A stretch of 18,558 nucleotides of DNA from Burkholderiales bacterium (GTDB taxonomy: Bacteria > Pseudomonadota > Gammaproteobacteria > Burkholderiales > Burkholderiaceae_C), in the NCBI GenBank assembly GCA_011391855.1, contig JAABPT010000366.1, positions 1 through 18,558 of the forward strand, written 5' to 3'. Positions 1 to 8,090 of the stretch are shown here, piece after piece. Each line of letters starts with the position of its first letter. Within the stretch, counting starts at the first letter, position 1. Both the position numbers and the translations under genes were made by a program. A model generated the notes under the pieces. That model was not told the origin of the DNA. It searched no databases and worked only from the letters and a program-made list of their open reading frames with translations.

Positions 1-704
1 GTGGTGCCGCCCTTCGACGTGACCTGCGCCCGCAGCGTCTCGGGCGATTCCTTCGAAGCCGCCGCCAGCGCGGTCGCACCATCGAAAGTCGCCAGCGCCA
101 GTCGGTGGCCCTGCTCTGGCGTGAGGCCCATCTCGGCGGCGGCCTGCACCATGGCCTCGACGAAATAGAACACGTAAGCCGGACCCGACCCGGAGAGCGC
201 CGTCACGGCGTCGAGGTCGCCTTCCTGCGCCACCCACAGCGTGGTGCCGGTGGGGGCGAACAGGCTCTCGGCGCCGGCGCGTTCGGCGGCGGTCACCGCT
301 GAACGCGCAAAAAGCCCGGCGATGCCGCGGCCGATGAGCGCCGGCGTATTGGGCATGGCACGCACCACGTGCTCGCTGCCGCTGGCGCGCACCAGCGCGT
401 CGCTGCGGATGCCGGCCATCACGCTGACCTGCAGCGCGCGGCCGATGAAGGGCGCACAGGGCGCCGCCGCGGCCGCGAAGAGCTGGGGCTTGACGGCCCA
501 CACCACCGTATCCGCCGCCGCCAGGCGTTCGTCGGCAACGGCCAGCGGGTCCAAGCCCCATTGCTGGGCCAGGCGTTCGCGTTGCGCCGGCAGCGGCTCC
601 ACGACCAGGATCGACTCGGCTGGCCGGCCGGCGCGCCGCAGGCCGCCGATCAGCGCGCCGGCCATATTGCCGCCGCCGATGAAAGCAATCTTGGAATCCG
701 TCAT
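1..704 (-). CDS. proC: Pyrroline-5-carboxylate reductase, C-terminus cut by window edge
   Basis: This enzyme reduces 1-pyrroline-5-carboxylate to L-proline with NAD(P)H, the last step of proline synthesis in the cytoplasm. The visible 234 codons start at an ATG (702-704). The N-terminal Rossmann dinucleotide loop IGGGNMAGALIGG is at about residues 9-21, VKPQ follows near 71, and the family stretch VRAMPNTPALIGRG lies near 115-128. The signature region LSGSGPAYVFYFVEAM begins near residue 170. The last readable residues are VTSKGGTT, matching the conserved end of the P5CR signature, with Lys where many members have Pro. Family members are about 270 residues, so roughly 35-40 residues lie beyond base 1. 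The gene is divergent from gdhA across a 221-bp spacer in which I could not pick a convincing sigma-70 promoter. Identification is firm; only the C-terminal end is unseen. Confidence 0.95.
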   Translation of the reverse strand, partial: MTDSKIAFIGGGNMAGALIGGLRRAGRPAESILVVEPLPAQRERLAQQWGLDPLAVADERLAAADTVVWAVKPQLFAAAAAPCAPFIGRALQVSVMAGIRSDALVRASGSEHVVRAMPNTPALIGRGIAGLFARSAVTAAERAGAESLFAPTGTTLWVAQEGDLDAVTALSGSGPAYVFYFVEAMVQAAAEMGLTPEQGHRLALATFDGATALAAASKESPETLRAQVTSKGGT

Positions 705-914
705 CGCCGGCAGTGTAGCCACGCGCGCAAGTGCGTCGCTGCAAATGACGTCGCCGCACCGCTCTCATGCAAAGGACGCATGGAACGCCCTATACCGACG
801 GCCCCAGTGCGCACTTACATTGCAGGACACGCACCGAGGCGCCTGCACGGCCACCCCACGAGGGTGCCCCGTCGTGCAACGCCGGTCCGGGCGCCACGCC
901 GATCCCACCACAAC

Positions 915-920
915 AAGGAG
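915..920 (+). promoter_or_regulatory. Ribosome binding site that sets the gdhA start
   Basis: A full AAGGAG lies 5 bases before the ATG at 926. The reading frame stays open about 53 codons further upstream, so this Shine-Dalgarno sequence decides the start. The upstream extension is Arg/Pro/His-rich and unlike the family. Confidence 0.85.
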
Positions 921-925
921 ACACC

Positions 926-2200
926 ATGACCCAAGCGCTTTCATTCGTCCACCCCACCCCCGACAGCCCCTGGGGCACCTACCTCATGCAGGTGGACCGC
1001 GTGGTGCCCTACCTGGGCCACCTGGCGCGCTGGGTCGAAACGCTGAAGCACCCCAAGCGCATGCTCATCGTCGACGTGCCCATTGAAATGGACGACGGCC
1101 GCATCGCGCACTTCGAAGGGTTTCGCGTGCAGCACAACCTGAGCCGCGGGCCGGGCAAGGGCGGCGTGCGCTTCCACCCCGACGTGACGCTGGAAGAAGT
1201 GATGGCGCTGGCGGCCTGGATGAGCGTGAAGAACGCCGCCGTCAACCTGCCCTTCGGCGGCGCCAAGGGCGGCATCCGCTGCGACCCCAAGCTGCTCTCG
1301 AACAAGGAACTGGAGCGCATGACGCGGCGCTACACCAGCGAGATCGGCATCATCATCGGCCCGCAGCGCGACATTCCCGCCCCCGACGTGAACACCAACC
1401 CGCAGATCATGGCGTGGATGATGGACACCTACTCCATGAATACCGGCTCCACCGCCACCGGCGTGGTCACCGGCAAGCCGGTCGACCTGGGCGGCTCGCT
1501 GGGCCGCGTGAAGGCCACCGGCCGTGGTGTCTTCGTCACCGGGCGCGAAGGGGCGCGGCGCATCAACCTCGACCTGAACGGCGCGCGTGTGGCGGTGCAG
1601 GGTTTCGGCAACGTCGGCTCGGCGGCAGCCGAACTCTTCAACCAGGCCGGCGGCAAGATCGTTGCCGCGCAGGACCACACCGGCAGCATCTTCAACGACC
1701 ACGGCTTCGACATGGCCGACCTCATCGCCCATGTGAAGTCCACCGGTGGCGTGGGCGGGTTCAAGGGCGGCGAGTTCATGAATGCCGAGGAATTCTGGGA
1801 CGTCGACTGCGACATCCTGATCCCGGCCGCGCTGGAAGGCCAGATCACCGCCGAGCGCGCCCGCCGCGTGAAGGCACGCATGGTGCTGGAAGGCGCCAAT
1901 GGCCCCACGGTGCCCTCGGCCGACGACATCCTGGCCGAACGCGGCGTGCTGGTGGTGCCCGACGTCATCTGCAACGCCGGCGGCGTGACGGTGAGCTACT
2001 TCGAATGGGTGCAGGACTTCAGCAGCTTCTTCTGGACCGAGGACGAGATCAACGTGCGCCTGGACAAGATCATGATCGGCGCGTTGAAGCGCATCTGGGA
2101 CACCGCCGACCGCCACAAGATCACGCTGCGCACGGCCACCTTCGCGGTGGCCTGCGAGCGCATCCTGACCGCGCGCTCCGAGCGCGGGCTGTATCCCTGA
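926..2200 (+). CDS. gdhA: Glu/Leu/Phe/Val dehydrogenase family, probable glutamate dehydrogenase
   Basis: This is a 424-residue cytoplasmic dehydrogenase that interconverts glutamate with 2-oxoglutarate and ammonia using NAD(P). The N-terminal substrate domain contains GPGKGGVRFHP (about 76-85) and LPFGGAKGGI (about 108-117) with the catalytic Lys at about 114. RDIPAPDVNTNPQIMAWMMD follows at about 149-168. The Rossmann domain has the dinucleotide loop VQGFGNVGSAAAE (about 224-236). Downstream are the conserved LEGANGPTVPSAD and NAGGVTVSYFEWVQ stretches. The length matches the hexameric ~420-residue GDH type rather than the ~450-residue NADP-specific GdhA or the large NAD-GDH. The start was chosen by the AAGGAG 5 bases upstream. 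A hairpin follows the stop. Coenzyme preference cannot be settled by eye. Leucine dehydrogenase is less likely because the length and motif order fit GDH. Confidence 0.93.
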   Translation: MTQALSFVHPTPDSPWGTYLMQVDRVVPYLGHLARWVETLKHPKRMLIVDVPIEMDDGRIAHFEGFRVQHNLSRGPGKGGVRFHPDVTLEEVMALAAWMSVKNAAVNLPFGGAKGGIRCDPKLLSNKELERMTRRYTSEIGIIIGPQRDIPAPDVNTNPQIMAWMMDTYSMNTGSTATGVVTGKPVDLGGSLGRVKATGRGVFVTGREGARRINLDLNGARVAVQGFGNVGSAAAELFNQAGGKIVAAQDHTGSIFNDHGFDMADLIAHVKSTGGVGGFKGGEFMNAEEFWDVDCDILIPAALEGQITAERARRVKARMVLEGANGPTVPSADDILAERGVLVVPDVICNAGGVTVSYFEWVQDFSSFFWTEDEINVRLDKIMIGALKRIWDTADRHKITLRTATFAVACERILTARSERGLYP

Positions 2201-2214
2201 AGAGCTGCCGCAGA

Positions 2215-2240
2215 GGGCCCGGCCACGCCCAGTCGGGCCC
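2215..2240. terminator. GC-rich hairpin after gdhA, possible terminator
   Basis: A perfect 7-bp inverted repeat (GGGCCCG at 2215-2221 and CGGGCCC at 2234-2240) with a 12-base loop begins 14 bases after the gdhA stop. No T-tract follows, so it may be a weak or factor-assisted terminator or only an mRNA 3'-end stabiliser. Confidence 0.35.
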
Positions 2241-2327
2241 GGACGGCTAACATTCGACACAGGCGAGCGTGCTGCCGGGCCGAATCCGGCGCGCGGCGGC
2301 AGCCTGCGTTTCAGGGGATCCCACACC

Positions 2328-3251
2328 ATGTTTGCCAAGACCAGCTTCGACACCGCCGGCTACAGCTTCAACACCCCCGGCACCCCGCCTGCCGCCGCGG
2401 CTGCGCCGGCCTTGTCGTTCGACGTCACCGAGGCCGACTTCGAGAAGACCGTGCTCGAGCGCTCGCTCGAGCAGCCGGTGCTGCTGGACTGCTGGGCGCC
2501 CTGGTGCGGCCCCTGCCGCTCGCTCGGCCCGGTGCTGGAAAAGCTGGTGCAGGCCTACGGCGGCCGCTTCGCGCTGGCCAAGCTCAATACCGACGAGGCG
2601 CCGCAGATCTCGGCGGCGCTGCAGATCCGCAGCATTCCGCTGGTGGTGCTGTTCGTCGGCGGGCGGCCGGTGGACCAGTTCGTGGGCGCCTTGCCCGAAG
2701 GCAAGATCCGCGAATTCCTCGACCGCCACCTGCAGCCGCAGGTCTCGCCCGCGGAACAACTGCGCGCCGACGCCGCCGCGGCGCCAGACGCCGACACCGC
2801 CGAGACGCTGCTGAAGAATGCGCTGGCGCTGGAACCGGGCCACCCCGGTGCCACGCTGGACCTGGCCGAACGGCTGCTGGACCGGCGCGCGCTGGAAGAC
2901 GCCCAGGCGTTGCTGGCCGGCGTGCCCGACAAGGCACGCGACGACCGCCACGCGGCACTTTCGGCGCGCCTGCAACTGGCGCTGAACCGCCCCGCCGGCG
3001 ACCCGCAGGCGCTGGCCGCACGCATTGCCGCCAACGCCAAGGACTTCGAAGCCCGCTTCGACCTGGCCGCGCTGCTGGCCCACGACGGCGACTTCCGCGC
3101 CGCTTTCGACCAGCTGCTGGAGGTGGTGCTGCGCGACAAGGGCGAGCACCGCGAACGCGCGCGCAAGCAGCTCATCGAGTGGTTCAACGCCTGCCCCGAC
3201 GCCGAAGCCGTGAGCCACGGCCGGCGCTACCTGGGCATGTACCTGAACTGA
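2328..3251 (+). CDS. cnoX: Thioredoxin-TPR protein, CnoX/YbbN-type co-chaperone
   Basis: This 307-residue protein has a thioredoxin fold followed by a tetratricopeptide half, the layout of CnoX (YbbN), a cytoplasmic holdase that works with GroEL/ES and DnaK. An Ala/Pro-rich lead of about 27 residues is followed by FDVTEADFEKTVLERS and the active site APWCGPC at about 57-63. The cis-Pro segment RSIPLVVLF lies near 107. From about residue 140 the protein is helical with Ala/Leu-rich repeat pairs (LLKNALALEPGHPGATLDLAERLL; later FEARFDLAALLAHDGDFRAAFDQLLEVV), and it ends GRRYLGMYLN. Unlike E. coli CnoX, which lacks a redox-active pair, the CGPC site here is intact, so it may also act on thiols. 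AGGGGA about nine bases before the ATG is a weak ribosome site. It lies 58 bp upstream of glpK on the same strand; a functional link is not obvious. Confidence 0.88.
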   Translation: MFAKTSFDTAGYSFNTPGTPPAAAAAPALSFDVTEADFEKTVLERSLEQPVLLDCWAPWCGPCRSLGPVLEKLVQAYGGRFALAKLNTDEAPQISAALQIRSIPLVVLFVGGRPVDQFVGALPEGKIREFLDRHLQPQVSPAEQLRADAAAAPDADTAETLLKNALALEPGHPGATLDLAERLLDRRALEDAQALLAGVPDKARDDRHAALSARLQLALNRPAGDPQALAARIAANAKDFEARFDLAALLAHDGDFRAAFDQLLEVVLRDKGEHRERARKQLIEWFNACPDAEAVSHGRRYLGMYLN

Positions 3252-3296
3252 CTCGAGCCCCGCGCACGGCCCGGGCTGTGGCAGAGTCTCCGTCAC

Positions 3297-3302
3297 AAGG
3301 AG
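3297..3302 (+). promoter_or_regulatory. Ribosome binding site of glpK
   Basis: A full AAGGAG lies 7 bases before the ATG at 3310 and fixes the start so that the protein begins MAKDHLLALDQGTSSS, exactly where glycerol kinases begin. Confidence 0.8.
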
Positions 3303-3309
3303 ACACATC

Positions 3310-4784
<1,475 letters not shown>

Positions 4785-4788
<4 letters not shown>

Positions 4789-4831
4789 CGCTGCAGTAGC
4801 ACTTGCCGTAGCGCTTGCGGTAGCGCTTGCA
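4785..4831. repeat. Short tandem repeat (11-12 bp, 4 units) copying the glpK stop codon
   Basis: Four units of GTAGCGCTTGCN stand head to tail: 4785-4795 (11 bp), 4796-4807, 4808-4819 and 4820-4831 (12 bp each), with a decayed fifth start (GTACCGC). The first unit contains the true glpK stop, and each later unit repeats a TAG. Variation is limited to single-base changes and one missing T in unit 1. This is consistent with slippage duplication at the gene end. Confidence 0.8.
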
Positions 4832-4845
4832 GTACCGCACCAAGC

Positions 4846-4869
4846 GCCGGGCGCCGTGGGGCGCCCGGC
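4846..4869. terminator. Strong hairpin between convergent glpK and H-NS genes
   Basis: There is a perfect 10-bp inverted repeat (GCCGGGCGCC at 4846-4855; GGCGCCCGGC at 4860-4869) with the 4-base loop GTGG, centred between two convergent stop codons (4788 on plus, 4879 on minus). Its position suggests a bidirectional terminator or barrier. There is no long T-tract on either strand, so intrinsic activity is uncertain. Confidence 0.55.
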
Positions 4870-4878
4870 CACAGCGTC

Positions 4879-5238
4879 TTACTGGACGGCGAAGTCCTGC
4901 AGCGTCTTGCCCGCGGCCAGAGCGTCGCGCAGCCATTGCGGGCGCTTGCCGATGCCGCCCCAGGTACGGCCAGCCTCGTCGCGGAATTTCACTGCGCGTG
5001 CCCCAGCGGCCTTGGCCTTGGTCGACTTGCGGCGCGTCTTGGCGGCGGGTTTGGCAGCGACCGTGGTGCTGCCTGCGACCTTCGGGGACAAGCCCAGATC
5101 GGCGGCGGTCAGTCCGTAATGCTGGATGGCCTCGCGAATGCGCGCAACGACACCCCCGATTTCATCGCGCCGCAACTTGTCGGCTTCCTGTTGCAGCACC
5201 TGAATCTGCTTGACGATTTGGGCGTAGGTCTTTTTCAT
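4879..5238 (-). CDS. H-NS family histone-like nucleoid-structuring protein
   Basis: This 119-residue small basic DNA-binding protein is of the H-NS type found in Burkholderiales (Bordetella and Burkholderia BpH-like proteins). Residues 1-40 form a charged, probably coiled-coil oligomerisation segment (KKTYAQIVKQIQVLQQEADKL). A short GLTAADLGL motif at about 42-50 is followed by an Ala/Lys/Thr/Arg-rich flexible linker (about 54-80). The C-terminal AT-hook-like domain KFRDEAGRTWGGIGKRPQWL (about 84-103) carries the T-W-G-G-x-G-x-x-P-x-W pattern. H-NS proteins bind AT-rich DNA and silence foreign genes, often repressing their own promoter. The upstream region here is locally AT-rich with duplicated elements. 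No strong Shine-Dalgarno is visible before the ATG. It is probably transcribed alone: 128 bp separates it from the photolyase cassette on the same strand. Confidence 0.93.
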   Translation of the reverse strand: MKKTYAQIVKQIQVLQQEADKLRRDEIGGVVARIREAIQHYGLTAADLGLSPKVAGSTTVAAKPAAKTRRKSTKAKAAGARAVKFRDEAGRTWGGIGKRPQWLRDALAAGKTLQDFAVQ

Positions 5239-5269
5239 CGGATCCGTTTCGAAGGAGTATGTCCCTGAC

Positions 5270-5289
5270 CGGTGCTTTTGACAGCACCG
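5270..5289 (-). promoter_or_regulatory. Hairpin in the probable leader of the H-NS gene
   Basis: A perfect 7-bp inverted repeat (on the minus strand CGGTGCT, six-base loop GTCAAA, AGCACCG) lies about 31 bases before the start codon. Between it and the ATG the leader reads CTCCTT (complement of AAGGAG at 5252-5257), an anti-Shine-Dalgarno-like sequence. A role in translational control is possible but unproven; it could also be a protein-binding dyad. Confidence 0.35.
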
Positions 5290-5300
5290 CCATTGCGACG

Positions 5301-5363
5301 TCTTATTCTGATTGAATGCGCGCTAACGAGGGATGTTATCTCAATTGAACGTCCGCTAATGAC
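5301..5363 (-). repeat. Duplicated ~30-bp AT-rich element upstream of the H-NS gene
   Basis: Two direct copies, 33 bp apart, occupy 5363-5334 and 5330-5301 when read on the minus strand. They share TTAGCG, a C, TTCAAT and then ATAA with matching spacing, and are identical at about 20 of 30 positions. They lie 63 to 125 bases before the H-NS start codon and just after the photolyase cassette stop. Spacing of about three helical turns puts both copies on the same DNA face. Candidates are paired regulator sites or duplicated promoters; I cannot assign a clean -35/-10 pair. Confidence 0.5.
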
Positions 5364-5366
5364 GAA

Positions 5367-6542
5367 CTAATTCAGCAGCTCCGAGGCACTGCCCCGGCCC
5401 TGGGTCACCTCGCGCCAGTATGGCGTGAAGGAAGCACAGGGACGGCGCGGCGAGCCAAACAGGCGCAGCGGTGGCTGCAGGCCCAGCCTGGCCCATGGCC
5501 GAGGCAGATGCGGGTCGGCCCGCCCGCTCACGCTGGCTGCCGCGCCCAGCGCCTGCACCAGTGCCTCGGTGTCGGCCACCCACAGCTGGTCGCACAGCTC
5601 GCGCATGCGCGTGGTCACGAACTGCCAGCGTGCGCCGCTCCACGGCCAGGCGCGGTGAAATTCGGTGCTGACCACACCCAAGCGCAGGCCGGTGCCAGGT
5701 GACTGTTCGCCCAGCGACCACGGGTGCACCAGATGCACGGTCCGACCCGCCACCGCATGCGGGTCGGGCGCCGTGAAGACCTCTGGTGGCGCCTGCAGCA
5801 GTTCGGGTTCCGCGATGCTGGCACCTTGCCCGGCAGGCAGCGCCTGCGCGCTGCGCGCGATGTGGTCCAGCGCCTCGTAGGACCGGTCGACGACGGTGCG
5901 CTCGCTGTGCCAGGCCAAAGGCGCATAACGCGCCACGTTCTCGGCATTGAATAGATACGGCTTGTGACTGCCGGTGCCGGCCACCCATTGCCAGCTCAGG
6001 TGGTTGCTGGCCAGGTCGCCGTCGAGCAGATGACCGTACAACCAGTCGGCGCCGGCACGCCAGTGCACCTTGCGCAGATGCACCACGTACGAGGCCAGCC
6101 ACATGCGCGCATGGTTGTGCAGCCAGCCGGTGGCGTAGAGCTCGCGCACGGCCAGGTCGATGGCCGGCACGCCGGTGGCCCCTTGGCGGATATCGGCCGG
6201 CAATGCGCTGGCATAGGCGGCGTCGGGCTGCGGTCCTTCGTGCAGCGAGGCGAAGATGGCGTCGCCCCGGTGCTGCCACACATGGTGGAAATATTCGCGC
6301 CAGCCGAGTTCGAAGACGAACTTGTGCTGCACGTCGAGGGGGTGGCGCTGCAGCACGTCGCGCAGCACCTCGGGCAGGGTCAGGAAGCCGTGTGTGAGAT
6401 AGGGCGACAAGCGCGTGACGGCACCTTCGAGATGGTTGCGCGTGCGCGCATAGGCGTCCGGGCGCACGGCGGCCAGGCGCGCCCGGGCTGCCTGCAGGCT
6501 GGGCTCGAAGGCCGGCGTGGCGAAGAGATCGGGCTGTGTCAT
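5367..6542 (-). CDS. Short photolyase-like flavoprotein with inverted domain order (NewPHL type)
   Basis: This is a 391-residue member of the photolyase/cryptochrome superfamily. The protein starts directly with the FAD-binding catalytic domain: TRLSPYLTHGFLT (about 43-55), ELGWREYFHHVW (78-89), ATGVPAIDLAVRELYATGWL (122-141), LHNHARMWLAS (141-151) and DGDLASNHLSWQW (174-186). These match the NHxRM and DGDLASNxxxWQW hallmarks of class I enzymes. There is no N-terminal antenna domain. From about residue 265 comes an alpha/beta-like segment (RTVHLVHPWSLGE; RLGVVSTEFHRAWPWSGARW; QLWVADTEALVQAL) ending in SFTPYWREV (371-379). FTPYWR-like sequence normally closes the N-terminal domain, so the order is swapped. 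NewPHLs are described with this inverted topology and repair CPDs in single-stranded DNA. The position of the surface Trp of the electron chain appears to be Ile118. The start ATG is 9 bp after the previous stop. Confidence 0.85.
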   Translation of the reverse strand: MTQPDLFATPAFEPSLQAARARLAAVRPDAYARTRNHLEGAVTRLSPYLTHGFLTLPEVLRDVLQRHPLDVQHKFVFELGWREYFHHVWQHRGDAIFASLHEGPQPDAAYASALPADIRQGATGVPAIDLAVRELYATGWLHNHARMWLASYVVHLRKVHWRAGADWLYGHLLDGDLASNHLSWQWVAGTGSHKPYLFNAENVARYAPLAWHSERTVVDRSYEALDHIARSAQALPAGQGASIAEPELLQAPPEVFTAPDPHAVAGRTVHLVHPWSLGEQSPGTGLRLGVVSTEFHRAWPWSGARWQFVTTRMRELCDQLWVADTEALVQALGAAASVSGRADPHLPRPWARLGLQPPLRLFGSPRRPCASFTPYWREVTQGRGSASELLN

Positions 6543-6551
6543 GCCGCCGCT

Positions 6552-8090
6552 TCAGGCCGCGCCGACTTCGCCGCGGCGGATGGCGGCCGCGCGTTCGCCA
6601 ATCGCCTGGCGCTCGGCCGGCGCCAGGCGCACCAGGTTCTTCACCTGCAGCGCCATGCGCGGGTTCTTCGCCAGCAGCGTTTCGTGGCGGCCGAGGAAGT
6701 CCCAGTACAGCGTGGTGAAGGGGCAAGCCTCATCGCCGGTGCGTTGCGCCGGGTCGTAACGGCAGCCGCGGCAGTGGTTGCTCATGCGTTCGATGTACTT
6801 GCCCGTGGCTGCATAGGGCTTGCTGGCCATCACGCCGCCGTCGGCAAACTGGCTCATGCCCAGCGTATTGGGCAGTTCCACCCATTCCACGGCGTCGACA
6901 TAGACGCCCAGGTACCAGGCATGCACCTGCTTCGGCGCCACCCCCAGCAGCAACGCATACAGGCCCGTGACCATGAGGCGCTGGATATGGTGCGCATATC
7001 CGTGCTGCAGCGTTTGCCCGATAGCGTCGGCCAGGCAGCGCATGTGGGTGTGGCCGGTCCAGTACCAGGCCGGCAGGTTTTCACTCGCCTGCAGCGCATT
7101 GCGTTCGGCGTAATCGGGCATCTGCTGCCAGTAGATGCCGCGCACATATTCGCGCCAGCCCAGCACCTGGCGGATGAACCCTTCCACCGCCGGCAAGGGC
7201 GCGCGACCCGCGCGATAAGCGGCCTCGGCGGCTTCGATCACTTCGCGCGGATTCAGCAGTTTCAGATTCAGCGCAGCCGCAATGTGGGCGTGGTAAAGCC
7301 AGGGTTCACCTTCCCACATGGCGTCCTGCCAGCGGCCGAAATGTTCGAGCCGTTCTTCTATGAAGGTCTGCAGCACCTGCAGGGCCTGTGCGCGCGTCAC
7401 CGGCCAGCCGAACGATTCCACGCTGCCAGGATGCGCTGCAAATCGCGTTTCGACGAGTTCGATCACGCCCTGCGTCATGGCGTCGGGTTCGAAGCGCGGC
7501 GTGGCCGGCAGGAAACCGGGGCCGTTCGGTCCGAACGCTTCGCGGTTGTCGGCGTCGTAATTCCATTCACCGCCCACGGGCTGGTCGCCGTCCATCAGAA
7601 CGAGATGCCGGCGCCGCATCTCACGGTAGAAATACTCCATGCGCAACTGCTTGCGGCCCTGGGCGTGGGCGGCAAATTCGCCGCGACTGCAAAGAAAGTG
7701 GCGGTCTTCGCGCACCTCCAGCGGCGTGGCACCCACCGCGGCCCGCAACGAATGCCACACGCGCCAGTCGCCCGGCTCGGCAAGCACCACGCGCTGCACT
7801 CGATGGGCGGCCAGCGTCTCGGCCAGCGCCTGCGCCAGGGACCCCGGCGCCATTTCGCGGTAGATCAGCGGCACGCCTTCGCCGCGCAAGGTTTCAGCGA
7901 AGTGGCGCATCGCCGAAAGAAAGATCGTGATGCGCTGCTTGCTGCACCAGACATGGGTGGACTCTTCGCTGGTCTCGCACATCCATACGCGATCGCGGGC
8001 GGGGTCGAAGCCGTCGAAGGCGCTGGAGTCGCGGTCGAGCTGGTCGCCCAGCACCACGACCAGTTGGCGGATTTCAGGCTCTTGCGGCAT
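6552..8090 (-). CDS. Iron-sulfur bacterial cryptochrome/(6-4) photolyase (FeS-BCP, PhrB type)
   Basis: This 512-residue flavoprotein belongs to the FeS-BCP (CryPro) branch, whose characterised member, Agrobacterium PhrB, repairs (6-4) photoproducts using FAD, a lumazine antenna and a [4Fe-4S] cluster. The N-terminal DPRP domain begins LVVVLGDQLDRDSSAFDGFD (about 10-29). The catalytic part includes AVEGFIRQVLGWREYVRGIYW, a conserved YAHHIQRLMVTGLYALLLG (365-383) and GMSQFADGGVMASKPYAATG (411-430). Four cysteines at 352, 440, 443 and 456 (MRCLAD; NHCRGC; EACPF) sit at a constant +2 offset from the cluster ligands 350, 438, 441 and 454 as I recall them for PhrB. The paired histidines 367/368 correspond to its active-site pair. 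The ATG overlaps the end of the DUF2256 gene by 17 bp, suggesting coupled translation. Confidence 0.93.
   Translation of the reverse strand: MPQEPEIRQLVVVLGDQLDRDSSAFDGFDPARDRVWMCETSEESTHVWCSKQRITIFLSAMRHFAETLRGEGVPLIYREMAPGSLAQALAETLAAHRVQRVVLAEPGDWRVWHSLRAAVGATPLEVREDRHFLCSRGEFAAHAQGRKQLRMEYFYREMRRRHLVLMDGDQPVGGEWNYDADNREAFGPNGPGFLPATPRFEPDAMTQGVIELVETRFAAHPGSVESFGWPVTRAQALQVLQTFIEERLEHFGRWQDAMWEGEPWLYHAHIAAALNLKLLNPREVIEAAEAAYRAGRAPLPAVEGFIRQVLGWREYVRGIYWQQMPDYAERNALQASENLPAWYWTGHTHMRCLADAIGQTLQHGYAHHIQRLMVTGLYALLLGVAPKQVHAWYLGVYVDAVEWVELPNTLGMSQFADGGVMASKPYAATGKYIERMSNHCRGCRYDPAQRTGDEACPFTTLYWDFLGRHETLLAKNPRMALQVKNLVRLAPAERQAIGERAAAIRRGEVGAA

Noticed and set aside
705..925. Search for a promoter in the proC/gdhA divergent region
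   Set aside because: TATACC near 791 and TACATT near 816 could be -10 boxes, but neither has a reasonable -35 at 16-18 bases, so no promoter is called.
941..2353. A 470-codon minus-strand frame over gdhA
   Set aside because: It is fully antisense to the glutamate dehydrogenase gene, whose motifs and ribosome site are clear.
5259..5315. An 18-codon plus-strand open frame starting ATG after AAGGAG, upstream of the H-NS gene
   Set aside because: The AAGGAG ends only one base before the ATG, too close for normal initiation, and the short peptide has no recognisable feature. The bases are better read as the H-NS leader on the other strand.
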